A stretch of 64,000 nt of DNA from Biomphalaria glabrata (lineage: Eukaryota > Mollusca > Gastropoda > Planorbidae). The notes beneath the pieces are model-generated. The model searched no databases and had not been told where the DNA came from. It was given only the letters and a program-made list of their open reading frames with translations. A program made the position numbers and the translations under genes. This document shows positions 35,515-49,000 of the stretch, piece by piece; position 1 is the first letter of the stretch; each line of letters starts with the position of its first letter. The stretch covers positions 20,274,379 to 20,338,378 of the forward strand of contig NC_074723.1 of NCBI RefSeq assembly GCF_947242115.1. The letters are read 5' to 3'.

Positions 35515-35840
35515 AATAAAACAGCTTTACTAATATCTAGCTATGCACTATGATTACTGTTGACCTGGTTGAGTGTATGTAAAAAATGTATGAACTTTGA
35601 GTAGTGATGGTGTTATGGTAGGTGAGCATTATAGACTTTGATGTTCTTGTCAATGAAATGAAGAATGATGATGACAGAATGGACTTTATGTTAAGAATGT
35701 ATTTCCTCTGGCAGGCATGTTTCAATTTTAATACAGTATTGAATGTCTGATGTTATTTTAGAGAGATGCATGTGTTAACTACACTTCTGTGATGGTGAAA
35801 TGTTGAGTATTTTGTTTTGTAATTTTATATTATAAATAAA
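35515..35840 (+). terminator. candidate polyadenylation signals for ATAD3
   Basis: aataaa occurs at 35515-35520 and 35835-35840, 513 and 833 bases after the ATAD3 stop codon. Either could end the 3' UTR. A further ttaaataaag lies near 36380. The choice cannot be made from sequence alone. Confidence 0.45.
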
Positions 35841-35999
35841 TAAGGTTAGTCCAAAATCTTAAGAAGTTTTGCCTTTTATTTTTAGGTGAATTAATGTTTT
35901 GATCTGAACAATTTACAGCAAAATAAATTAAAGAAATCTTTGTACCCTAGTTGTTTGTTTTTTTTTATTTATTATATAGGTACAAATTATTTGGTTAGG

Positions 36000-37560
36000 T
36001 TTCTTTGACACTTGTTTGGTATATTTAACCCATTGTCTGGCATATTTATCCAGGCTTCTCTTAAAGCTGACACCACCTTTTAGACTAAAAAGGGTAATAT
36101 AAATTGAAGCTATATTATTTCTTTCCAGATGTATCTCCATTTAGTAACTTTGTATGACAGGGTTGTACTTTTAGATGAGTTATCAATGTTGCCACTGCTC
36201 TCAACTTAGGAATAGAACTCATTTACTACAGGGCTCTTAATTTATACAGCTATTATAATTAAAGTATTAGAAACTCAGGATAACTTGTATGTTTCACATA
36301 CAACTGAAACAGTTTCACCTGAAACTCTACGGATTAAAGCAAAACACACACATGGATTGATGTTTTATTTCTTGTACATTAAATAAAGTTCATCTTATGG
36401 TTAATCATTTTTTCACAATTGTATGCTTACAGAAAGATGTTTACCTTTACCTATCCCTTAGTCTGTTGGACCGTTATAAATGTTATTCTTCGCTTATATT
36501 AAAAAGCTAAAAAAAATCCTGATGTAAATTTAGAAAAGAGTAGGCATTGCATGGATTCTACACTCCATATGTTAGAATTTTCTATACCAGTACTAATTTG
36601 ATCACATACACACCAAGATGCCTAACATCAATGCTAAAGATTCAGCACAAGTTTTATTTTCACATTATTTTGTTCATATAATAATTTGTAAACAAATGTA
36701 TGTATTCAACCTTTGTTATATTGAACATAAGACAATACTACAGGTAGCCAGATCATATGCTCTAACAGAGACTAAAGGATAAGTGTTTTAACATAATGAG
36801 TTGGGATAGGACAAGGTCTCACTGCTAATTTGTTTCCTGTTCATACAATCGATTACTGGTACAGCATCAATCACTAACTTATATTGGTCACATACATTCT
36901 TCTACCAGTTGATAGTACATATTTATAGTTTACAGCACATTAAAGACCATAAAGTACCAACACTGGTACTTAGTTTTAGTAATTAGCTTTTAATTCCAAC
37001 TGATTATTCTAAAGTAAGACATCCCCAACCTTTCCTCATGACTAAAATGATTGTGGTATAGGATAGCTGCCTGGCTGAGAGTTATAAGATTCCAACTTGT
37101 GAGATCAAACTCTGACATTCTGCAGAACTATGGCATAATTCTATTAATCTTGCTTTCTGAAGGAACAGTTCTGCCACAAGAATAATTTGATAGATAGTTA
37201 TAAATCATTTATTGCGATAAAACACAACTACACATTGATCTTAAAAATTTACTTTATTTAAAAATGCTTTAACTAAATGTTAATACATATATGCTTAGTG
37301 TCTTAATCATAAGAAAAAAAAACACCACCTTTATTAAGTTTTAGTTTTCATAGTGAAACTAATGTATTAAATTTTGTTAATCATTATGTTCTGCATTGGT
37401 GGAATGATCAGATTCTCTTGGTTAAGCATTACAGACAACTTACATCATTTAATTACAACTCTGTGTTTCTTTCCCAAACTGTGTTCCTGAATGATTGTTC
37501 CATGAACTATGGAGTAATTAATGAATAGATATACATATTAATTAATTACCGTATGGAAAT
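36000..37560. other. intergenic between ATAD3 and the macro-domain gene
   Basis: The two genes are convergent. This stretch is AT-rich with no recognised coding or repeat structure. Confidence 0.45.
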
Positions 37561-37566
37561 GTGTCA

Positions 37567-37745
37567 AATAAGTTCCCCTTTCAGATCATGCGGGCCACAA
37601 TTAATGAGCACAGTGTCATGTGGCCAGCACAACGGCCAACCGCATTTGAGCTAAGTGGACTCGAAGGCACCTTAAAGCTACTGAAACTAAAAATCTCAGT
37701 CTTCACTAGGATTCAAACTCAGGATCCCCTTTTTAGAATCCAAGC
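37567..37745 (-). mobile_element. SINE family A, minus strand
   Basis: The stretch starts with the inverted tail gttcccctttcagatcat, then gtgtcatgtggccagcacaa, and ends with the inverted tRNA-like head: cttcactaggattcaaactc carries the B-box complement. Part of the body between the tail and gtgtcatg is deleted relative to 8641-8936. Confidence 0.75.
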
Positions 37746-38147
37746 AAATGACCACCCAGCCTTAGCACCTCATATTTCAAACAAGCCATTCTTGTTTCAG
37801 TTGTCTACCACCTTTTTGTGCAATGTAGGATTCTCTGATTATGTTGCACAAAAGTAAAAGTCTACAAACAGGCTCAATGCCACATCAGATTTTAGAATTT
37901 CTCTTACCAATATCGTGATAATAAAAAAGTTATGGTTAGGGTCTAAGTTAATCAACCTTATTTTTTTCACAAGTTTTTGTATGTATTTTATTATAGGCCT
38001 AGTTATATATCTGAAAAAAACTAATAAAGCTAAATTTAGAAAATGGTTTAATTATTTTTATTGTTTTATTAAAAAAACAGAAAATAATCTAGTTTAAAAT
38101 ATAAGCAAAGTGTTCAGCTAAATTCTCCAAATATGCGAAGTGTTCCG

Positions 38148-38330
38148 TTGAGAAAGTTCGGGAAATACTGCTTGGTCGTGTGGTTTGCATGCAGGACTGT
38201 CGTTCGGACTTAAGGATAGTCCTGGGATCAAAATCTGCCCGCTTCCATCCCCTGTCATCCTGTGGGAGGTTTGGACTAGAAAGTAAATTATCTTCAACTC
38301 TGAAGGAACATCGGAAACATATAAAACATT
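38148..38330 (+). mobile_element. tRNA-derived SINE (family B), copy 1
   Basis: The A-box-like region tggtttgcatgcaggactgt is followed by a degraded B-box (cctgggatcaaaatctg), then cgcttccatcccctgtcatc, gggaggtttggacta and ctctgaaggaacatc. The better preserved copy at 60958-61110 has B-box caggttcaaaccc. The two copies are clearly related over their whole length. Confidence 0.65.
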
Positions 38331-38341
38331 TTACTGCTTAA

Positions 38342-39013
38342 ACTCTTTCTCTCCTAATTGATGATACCATCATTGATTTTACTCCATTCTGCAGCCTAAT
38401 CAATGATATTGTCATTGATGTCAGTTTGGTTTTCTTTCCTCCCCAAATGTTTTTAATTGCTTATAATTTATTTTGAATAATTTCCCTATTAAAAAAAATA
38501 AGGTTTTCTTTTCATTTTTAATGTATTTTTACCAAAAACAATGTTATTAAAGAGTGGGGGCTTTAAAAAGGCTCTATTTTTTTATATGCATTTTTCAGGA
38601 GTGGTAATATGGGATAGTGACCTAAAGACAATAAACTGAAAGGTTATATATTAATATAATACTTTTTTTTAAATATGAATAACTATCATTAAAGAATACA
38701 TTTAGCTCAATTTGGATCATAAAATATTGCCTAGATCTAGTCTAGATCTACTTCTAAAGTGACTTTTCCACAGTGGGTAAGTTTTTATTTTTAAATACCA
38801 TTATCCAGAATAAACTTTTATTTTGGTTTGATAAACATCAATTTGTTTTCTTAAAAAAGGGCATGCATTCTCATTTAATTCTATACCAAATATAACATTT
38901 TCTGATAACAAGCATAAAACTTATTACAGTTTAATAAGAAAAGGGTAGTGAAATACATATGAGAAAATGAATAATACAGTAAGAACGTGGAAAATAATTA
39001 CGGAGAGAAAGAG
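38342..39013. mobile_element. TTAA-flanked inverted-repeat element, 672 bp
   Basis: TTAA occurs at 38338-38341 and 39014-39017. The left end actctttctctcc and the reverse complement of the right end, ctctttctctccg, match with a one-base offset. No coding frame. The right end is shared with the 73-bp element at 18761-18833. A TTAA target suggests piggyBac-type mobilisation, though the terminal motif is not the classic one. It lies between the 3' ends of ATAD3 and the macro-domain gene. Confidence 0.55.
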
Positions 39014-40048
39014 TTAACTAAATGAATGTCTGTTGACTAAGAATATCCTAGGTTCCTCTTCTCATCTCCCACCAGGTTCTCACCTAAAACAATCCATGTC
39101 AAAGCCAAGGGATTCGCCTGCAGTAATTAGAGCACCACATTTGCTGGCAAGTAGTTTTGAGCAGCATAAACATCTGAATAACATATTTTAAGCTTATATT
39201 CAGTAATATTTACAGATACTTCTCTCTACCATATAACACTTATCTGAAGTGCACAGTGGGAAACCCTTTCCTACATATCAATAGTTCTAAATATATGCTT
39301 TACATATATAATGGTAAGGAACAATATAAAAGGATAAAAATTTACTAGAAATTAAGCAGCATAAAATAAGCAATATTGTTGTAATATGCAATATTGTCAA
39401 ACTGTGTTTCCCATTAAAAATTGCATGTTAATTTAGAGAGTAAGTAATTGTGTAATGTTGGCCCACAGTTCAGTGCAAAAGTTAAACCATAATGATTACT
39501 AACTGAAAGTCAATGTTTTACTGTTAAAATTTCATTTTTAAATTTAGAATATCTTTACAAATATGTATCACAATTGTGAACAATGAATATTAAAAATGTC
39601 TTTCTAAATGTGTTGTTTATTTTAATATTTGATTAGGAAAAATTATCAGAACCTTTAAGCAAATATACTTCCTTTAACCAAAAGTTATATACGATCTTTT
39701 TTGCCCAATTTTAGATTACTTAACAACAATAAAAATAACCCATAGAAATGTTTTCACAAAAGATCAAAATCTTAAAACCACATACCAGTATCATTCTGTG
39801 GGCCATCATCATGCATAGGTTAAACAAAAAAAAAAAGCTCAGCTCAGACTTCAGGGTTATTAAAAAATATATAAAACTATGACAATTGACATTCAAGGAT
39901 AAATACTAAAAAAAATCTAATAAAAATTATAATAGGTAATGTACCTAATTGACTTAAGTTTTATACATAGGTTAAATTTATACATTTAGACAAGTAGATT
40001 ACAGTGTACATTTTAAAATGCACATGCGCATTTTTAAAATATTTTTTT

Positions 40049-43000
40049 TTACAATCGTGGTCTTTTGACTCGTAGGCGGCCAGATGGAGCTCTATCTCTA
40101 TTGTTTTCTTCTGATGATCTCTCTGTAGGAGTGCTTGCGGAAGGACACTTTGTAGCACTGGCCACATTTGAACTGTCACCTGAAGACCTCTCGTTCATCC
40201 GAGGCACTATAAAGTCTGCAGCAAACTGAGCCACATCGGGATTGGGCGTTATCAGCTGAATCAAAGTTAGCCTGGGTGGTGATGAGGTATGCTCTCCCAA
40301 GTAGACAATCAGAGAATCAAAGAATGCTTCGATGCACACATCCACAGGATAATAATCTAATAAATGGTATAATAAAAGTTTAATAATAATAAACTTTAAA
40401 TAAAAAATACTTTTATTTAAATTTTATCAAAGAAATGTCATTATTAAAAATTTGATAATTCAAACGTAATAACAACACAATATGAATTAAATTATTATTA
40501 AAATCCTTAGATAAATTTCTTTTGCAAAAAATAAAGTACATGGTTGACATAACTTTTCTAGTAAAGTCTGAAGTCCTGATTGATGAGGTAGAAATGTATT
40601 TCAGATAAAAATGTTTTACAGGTCAAATATTACATGTGTGTGCATTTGGGGTGCATAAAATGTTGTTGCTTATTGTAGTATTGACCCAATAATATTCATG
40701 AAATAATAGGACTTCAGATTTCTAATTTTACTTTGACAAATATATGGGATAGATTGGTGTATGCTTAACAACTGAACCATACACACTGGGTAAAAGTCAA
40801 GTTAACTATTGAAGACTTTAATCTCCAATAAGCATCTTATATTAGTTGAAACAAGTAAACAATGATTGGCACAGTGACGCTCACAAAAATACTCTCCTTT
40901 TAAATTATAGGAAATGTTTTTACTCCATGTCACTTAATTTATTGTCTTTGAGTAAAGAAATGAAATCTGAATTACATTTGCTAATCATAAATGCATGATA
41001 GGTAAAAAAAAACACACCTTCTCCAATGATTGGGAAAGATAAACTATCCAGGCCAAGCCTTTCATCAGCAAATCTTAAACAGTTGGCATACACTTCCAAA
41101 AGAGCTTGCTTGTTGATAGTCTCATTCCCCTCTATCCAGTGGGGGGCTACTACATGTAACAAAGCCTCTACTGATCTATCAAACTGTCCACCTGCTGGAG
41201 TAGTCAGTACGTCAGGGGCCTCTAAATCACTTCCTGCAAAAACATCAGAAAGAATTCAGGGGAAAACAATAATAAAAAAAAAAGCACTTGTGTATAGTGC
41301 ATCTTTCATGCTTTTGTATGGGTCAGTGCGCAGGAATCCCAACTCTTTTGTGAAGTGGAATGGGGGGGGGGGGGGGTTTAAACAGTGAGAAGGTTTTAGG
41401 TGCTCAGCAAACAAGGCTTGGTGACTGAGTTGGTTAATTGCTTGGCTGTCAAATCAAGGGGTCCCGGATTTGAATCCTGGTGAAGACTGGGATTTTTAAT
41501 TTACCTAACATTAGTTCGGGAAAAGCAAAGGCGGTTGATTGTTGTGTTGTACTGGCCACATGACACCCTCATTAACGGTGTGCAAAAGAAACAGATGACC
41601 TTTACATCACCTGCTTCATAGATCGCAAGGTCTAAAACAAAGCAAAACAATGTTCAAACTGTTGCAGGTCAGATTGAATTTCATGATCTTTAGGGTACCT
41701 CTGAATCCACCCAGCTCTAATGGTTACCTGGCATTAGTTGGGGAAAAGTAAAGGTGGTTGGTCATTGTGCTGGATGCATAAAACCCTTGTTAACCATGGG
41801 CCACAGAAATAAAGGACCTTGACATCATCTTTCCCAAAGATTAAAAGGTCTGAAAGGGAACTTAACTTTTAAATTACATTGTACAAACTAGATTTGTTTA
41901 GTCAATTGATTACAAAGATCAAATGTTGCCAAACATAATAAATTATCCAAAATTAGGTAATGCAAATATAATCATGTATAAGACAAAACCTTATTTAAAA
42001 GTACTAGCTGGTTTTTTTCTTTTTAAAGATATTAAAAATAATCTATAACTTTGTCTTAAAAAAAATACCTCCACAAACAAACTTGTATATAAATGTAGCA
42101 TTAGACATTAAGTTATTTACAGAAATTAATATTCCTAAACCCTATTGTCCACTATAGCTATTAATCCTTCCCATATCTTAATACTTCATATGTAAGTTAA
42201 TCCCTTACTTATGTATTATTACTTTTTTTTATTATCAGTCTTTCAAATATATTTCTTGATTCACAATCACTACAATGTTTAATTTAATTAAGGATTTACA
42301 AACTGCAGGTCTTATAGCTTACAAATGTTAGTTGTTTTTTGTTGAATAGCAGAATACATCCTTAAAGCTAGAAAATCATCAAATCAAACTTTTCATTGAT
42401 GTTGTCAATTATTGTTGAATAATATTGACTGCTGTAAAACATGTATTTTGACTAAGATACTATTGCATGTGCCAGGTATGAAAGAGGGGGGAAAGGGCTA
42501 GTGAAAGATAGAGACAAATGTGAATATTGAATGGCTACAACAGTAGATTTGAATGGGTTGAGACATATGTAAAAAATCTTAATTATCTGGTGATTTACAT
42601 TCCATTTCTATAGTTTTACCCTAATATTGAAAGCCTAATATTACTAAGTTTAGTCTTTTTTTTTTTTGTTCATAAAAGAGAATTTCAAGATTGTCCTAAA
42701 GTCTGTGCTCAAGTTTATAGCCCACAAGGTGAGGTTAGATTATCTGTCTGGAGCTACAACCCAACAGACCTAGAAATTAACATCATCATGCCAACTTTAG
42801 TTCAAAACCCAAATATTTCCCACCTTTTGATCAAACAGATTACTAAACCACAACTAACCCTTATTTTCAATGTAATCACTGCAAGCAGCTCTCATCAAAG
42901 CCCCAGCTTTGGCTGCTATCTTCTGGCTGCACGGAGTCACTGTGTGAGTAAGTCCTCCATCAGTCCAATTAACGATGCCGACGGTGGACTGCTCTGACAA

Positions 43001-46000
43001 ATCACTGACACTTATGCGGACAGCAAATAGGCCAGCAAGCTTAAAACTTAGGACCTGAAGATACAAGAAAAAAATAACTATTAATAACTTTGACAAGAAC
43101 ATTTGAAGGCTTTGACCACTGAGTAGTAAAGCCAGAACAGGGAGGGGGAGAAGGATTCAGCTGGAATTTTCTGAGTTCACCCTTGTATAAATTACAGACT
43201 ATTCTTCATTAAAGAAGATTATTATGTCCTGTTTCCATAATTAATCTAGTCATACATGTTAATTAGAGACTTCAACTCTGCTAAGTCATTAGTTTTCTTG
43301 GCTGATTCAGGCAACCCTTTCCCTTATCTAATCGCACCAAGAAAGAAGGAGCATTGGGATGAATTAGTCCTAGCTTATGGAATAAGAGATGGGCAACCTA
43401 AAAAGTAAGAAATGTAACAATATGTAGAAGACTTATTAAAAATTAACAGTGGCAATTAATACAAATATCAATAGTTAAATCACTTTTATATAAAGCCTCT
43501 ATAGGACAGAAAAGTAAAAGTGAAGCAAATGTAATTAATACATATAAAACAGTTACATCATCTTATAGTAATGAAAAACTGAAAATAACAGCGTGCTATT
43601 GCCCCAGAATGCAAAAAAGCCTACATCTCAATGGTAAAAAGGCTGGCTAGAAGAAAAATATCATTTTACAAATGAAATGTGCTCCTTCAATAAAAAGAAA
43701 AAGATAATAACATCCTCTTAGGATGTTATAAAAGTTATAGACCAATATCTCTAACATCCAACATTGGCAAAATTGCAGAAAAAATGATCAATAACCGACT
43801 TTATTGGTGGCTAGAAAGTACTTGCTCACTCCACAATGCACAAGCTGGCTTCAGGAAAGCAAGTAGAACAGAAGACCACCTCTTTCGTTTTATCCAGGAC
43901 ACAGTAGAAGGGTTTCATGAAAACAAGCACACTACAGCAGTATTTATAGATTTGCAGCAAGCCTATGATAGAGTGTGGAGAAAAGGTCTATTTTTGAAGA
44001 TGAAAAAAATGGGCATCCATGGAAAAATGTACAGCTGGATCAGAGCATTCTTAAAAAACAGAACCATCCAAACCCGATTCGAAGGTGCCATCTCTAGTCA
44101 AAAAAGTTTGGAAGAAGGACTACCACAAGGTTCAGCCCTTAGCTGCACTCTCTTTCTAATCTTCATGAATGACCTCCCGGACCTCATTTCGGTCAATAAG
44201 GCACTTTATGCAGACGACCTTTTAATTTGGACTACAGAGAAATATCCAGTGCTGACTAGATCCAAACTAAATAGAGCCCTCACAACTATCTCCACATATT
44301 CAAAATTATGGAAAATGGAAATAAACAAAGAAAAGTCAGTTTATTCAATCTTTAGCCACAGCAACAAAACAGCAAAAAGAAACTACATCCTAAAAATAGA
44401 CTCTCAGCCAATAAATAAAGAAGAAAATCCAACATATCTTGGTGTAAAACTAGACCAAAGACTGTCTCTAAAACACTTTATGGCAGATTTAAAAGAAAAG
44501 GCATCACAAAGATTAAACGTAATAAAACACCTAGCAGGAACATCCTGGGGAGCTGAAAAGAAAACCTTAAGACAGTTATACACTGGATATGTCAGATCTG
44601 TAATGGATAACTGTCTCTCCATACAAGTAGCTGCCAACAAAACCTATCAATCATCATTAGATACAATCCAAAACCAAGCCTTGCGGTTAATTAGTGGAGG
44701 TATGAGAACTACTCCCACAGCAGCCTGTGAAATAGACTCCAATATTGAACCTCTTAAGTTAAGGCGCAACAGAGCAGCATTAGAAGCTATTGAGAGATAC
44801 AGAAGGTTGGAGGACGATCATCCAAATAAATTACTAACACAGAGAAATAGGAAAAACAATCAAAAAAAGCAAAGGACTCTGATCCAACTTACTGACGAAC
44901 TAGCCCTAAAACACCACCTACCCAATAACAGAGAAAAAATTACCAGGTTTTCAAACATTACGCCCGGACTAAACTACAAACAACCAACCATCAAAACACA
45001 TTTACTAAATAACACCTTAACAAAAGAATCAAATCCACTGGAGCTCAAAGTAGGCACGCTTGAAACAATCGAAAGCTATCAAAAAACAGCTATCCATATT
45101 TATACAGACGGATCGGCTTTCAAAGCTACCATCAATGCTGGTCTTGGTGCCTTCCTGGTCTTCCCTAAAAATAAACACTTTGAGATAAGCGCACCCTGTG
45201 GTGATTACTGCTCAAACTTCCAAGCCGAAATTGAGGCAATTACCATAGCACTCCAGACAGTGGAAAACAAATTATATGAAGGAGTGCAACCACCATCAGA
45301 TATTGTTGTCTTTACAGACTCCCAATCTACTCTGCAAGCACTTAACAGAGCACCCCAAACAGCCCAAGAGAGTTGACAACACTCAGTGTGATAATCCACC
45401 AGATGATATCAAAATTAAATATCAATATTACACTACAGTGGATCCCTGGACACATTGGCATCAAGGGAAATGAAAAGGCAGATAAGCTATCAAAGGCAGG
45501 TTCAACTATGGAACAACCAGATAGACCTGTTAACTACCTCACCCTAAGGTCAATGTTAGTCAACAATCACAAAGAGGAGTGGCTCAACCAATGGGCATCA
45601 GGAAACACAGGCAGAGCCATGTACAGAGAAATGACTACGCCTAACAAACTGGACAGTATTAACTTCCTCCCCCGCAAAGAACAATCTACAATCTTCCAAC
45701 TAAGAACAGGACACACACCACTATTAAATTACCACCTGAACAAAATAAACTCCACACAACTACCCCTTTGCAGACATTGCGCCCACCCCTTTGAAACCGT
45801 AAACCATATCCTCTTTGAATGCCCCTCCCTAATCCACCTTAGGCAGACCCTACTTCCACTACAGCCCAACATAACCAACACCCTGTACGGCAGTGCTGAA
45901 CAACTGAAGAAAACAGCACACTTTTTTTCCTTGGCACAGTCTGCAAAAGAGCTCACAGCTCAGCAGCAATAAAGCTGGCTAGAAGAAGAAGAAGAAGAAG

Positions 46001-49000
46001 GATGTTATTATCTTTTTCTTTTTATTGTATAGAAGAAAATCTCTACAACTCAAATAATATAATCTAATTCTTAATACTAGCTGTTGCGTAAAATAGCTCA
46101 AGTGCCAGAAGTATCCAAGAAAACTCACAAACTATTGCAGTTTCAATATCCAAGACTGAGAGTATTATCATGTACATTACTTGTTTTATAATCATTTATA
46201 CTAAAGAAATGTCTGTAAAAGTTAAAAATAATTATTTTATAGCAAGTTACATATATGCAAGACATTGACTCTAGAATTGCTGAATTCAATAAATAAGTAC
46301 AAGATTTAATATAAAAAAAATCTGGTTGTCTTCCAAGACCAAGAGTAATATGGCAGGGGAAAATCAGTTAAGAATTTCTCAATCTATATGACCAAATGGT
46401 ATCCTGTGCTAATTTTATAATTCCCTATAGATGAGAAACATAACTGAGAAATGGCTCAGCTGGAAAATGTCCTTTGTTTAAGAACTGAACATAACTTCAA
46501 ACCTAGGACATCTAGAACAGCAGATATATAATACAATCTGCATCCAGACTGTATTACATGGTCAACATTTATTGAAAGACCTTTCATTAGGCTTCATCAA
46601 AGACAGTGCAGGGGGTGACCCAACTGAATACTCTGTAAGATCCACTACTTGTTAAGATCATACAACACTCCCTATTGCAGACAGCTGACATTTCTCATCC
46701 AGTGCACATATTCTTATTCCACAAAATCAACAATGGGAGCATTGTTATGGAGTCAAAACTATGTATGAAAATTGTTTACAATTTCAAAACCAAAAAAAAG
46801 TTATTTACCTCATTTGATGCTGAATTAGGAAGTATGTTGATGGCTAATTTATCCAGAAAATCAAATGAAGTATTTTGATAGCTGCTGCCTGGAGTAGATA
46901 ATCCTGAGACCCGGGTAACTCTTTCTGAACTTGCAGAACTTTCTTTGAAAATAATAACAACACCAATTAAGATATATATATATAATTGATTCTAGTTGAG
47001 TCATCTATGAATATGCTGTAAATAATTTCTTTTCATATATATACATTGTTTAAGAGTTAATGATAATGACATTTTTTTTGTTGATGGTTGAGTTATCACT
47101 GTTACAGTGCAATAGGGATGTATTTGTCTACCCTCTACAAACTTTTTATTGGAGGGATAGTGTGTTAGTATTTGCATATATATCTTCTTTTGCTGGATCA
47201 TCCAAAGTAGACCAGGTCAACATTTTACATTTTTTCTGTAAAGAGCATGAAAGATTGGTATAATGTCCACAAAGCATGGCAAGCTCAGTAGATCTCTAAA
47301 TGTTTTTGATATCATGGCAAATTTAGGCCCATTGAAACTTTGAAGAGGTTAGTCCATTTTAACATCTGAAAAGCAGAAGTTGAGATCAGAAATTGCCAAA
47401 ATAAGTAGATCTGCTAGGCATCTGTTTCCAAATTGCAGCATCATGTATTTCTGGGTCAACCCCTCCTTCCTTTGGGGTTCTAGAAGAGGGTTTGTCTTGT
47501 AGTGTTGGCATTTGCCAATCAGGTGTCTATGTATTAAAATCAAATTCTAGCCTAATGGTCAAGTACTTTGAAATACATTCATATACATGTGCATATTATA
47601 TGTCAATAGATAATATTTAAGTTAAGAAAGAGAAATATTGTCTATACCTGAAATAAAGCTGTGACTTTGAAAAGTTTCATCATTTTTCTGATTTGATGTT
47701 TTCTGAAGAGTCTGAGATGAAGAAATTGGTGACATCTTAGGCCATGAGAGTGCACTTATTGGAGAGTTCTTCTGAGCTGGTGATATGTCTGTTTTGGCTG
47801 GGGAATGTTGTCGGGATCGGCTTTCATGGGGTGAAGAGCTTACAAAAGATCTTTGTTTCCGTTCACTGCTCACATATGTGGTTATGGTATTTTGTGGTTG
47901 CTTCAATACAAATGCTTCATTTGTAGCTATGACTGGCTTTGGTGGTGTTGAAACAAATGACTTTTGATTATCATCTTTTGAGTTAAGGGAAGTGGAGGGT
48001 GATAAAGATTTGATAAATGATTTGAAATTTGAGCTGATGTTTTTTTTCTTTTCGGACCAGATTCTTTTAAAATTTTCTGCTGTTAAGTTACTGTTATGTT
48101 TTTTGTTCCTATAATCTGGACAGTAAACATTTGAATTAGATTGGTCATCTACTTCCATGAGATCACTTTCGCAGCTCAAACACTGCTGCTGACAGTTTAT
48201 GCCAGCAGTACTGTCCCTCATGGCTGACCATCTGTAGTCATTTCTATTGGCCAATTTAGTAGGGGTGAGAACAACATCTTTGAAAGGTGACTTAGAGTCT
48301 TCAACTTTGTCAACACTGTGATGAGAAGTAGTAGATGTGTTAGCAGAATTCTCAGGCTGTTGGCGTGGGGTTGGGAATGGCCTTCTGATGCCCTCAGGAC
48401 GAGTTGAGACAAAAGCAGAATTACCAGAATTAACTACAGTGTTGGTAGCAACTGAATTAGTCAGCTGTGATACCATGGGAGGTGTGGAAGAATAAGGAGT
48501 TGCCTTACAACCCTCAATTATCAAGTCTGAAGAAACCCTCTGACTGTTAGGAACCACCTTATCAAGAGGATTTCTGTTATGCCTGTTATCTGATTTCGTA
48601 GATGCAGCACACTTTTTTTCACTTTCCCTTTGAATCAGCTTAGATGAGATCACATCCTCATTTACATTTTCAGAGCTCTGTGCCCCATGATCCATGGGAC
48701 TTCCTTCTATGTTCGCAACAGCTAAAACATTTTGACCCAGATATGCCTGTGTTTCTTTTGTTGAAGACCCCCTCCCTTGGGGGCGTTTCCTTAGTGGTGG
48801 AATTCTTTTATTTATTGAATCAGCTTTATCAGAATCAGAGTTCTCACTGTCAGTATCTTGATTTCTTTGTAGGTAAAGTGCTTTCTTGGTGGTCACCACT
48901 ACTGGGAAACTTGAAGTACTCTGTTTTACTTTTTTGTTGGAAGCTTTCTTTTTTTCATCCACTGGTGATCCTGAGTTTTCCTGCTCTTCATTTTCCTCAG

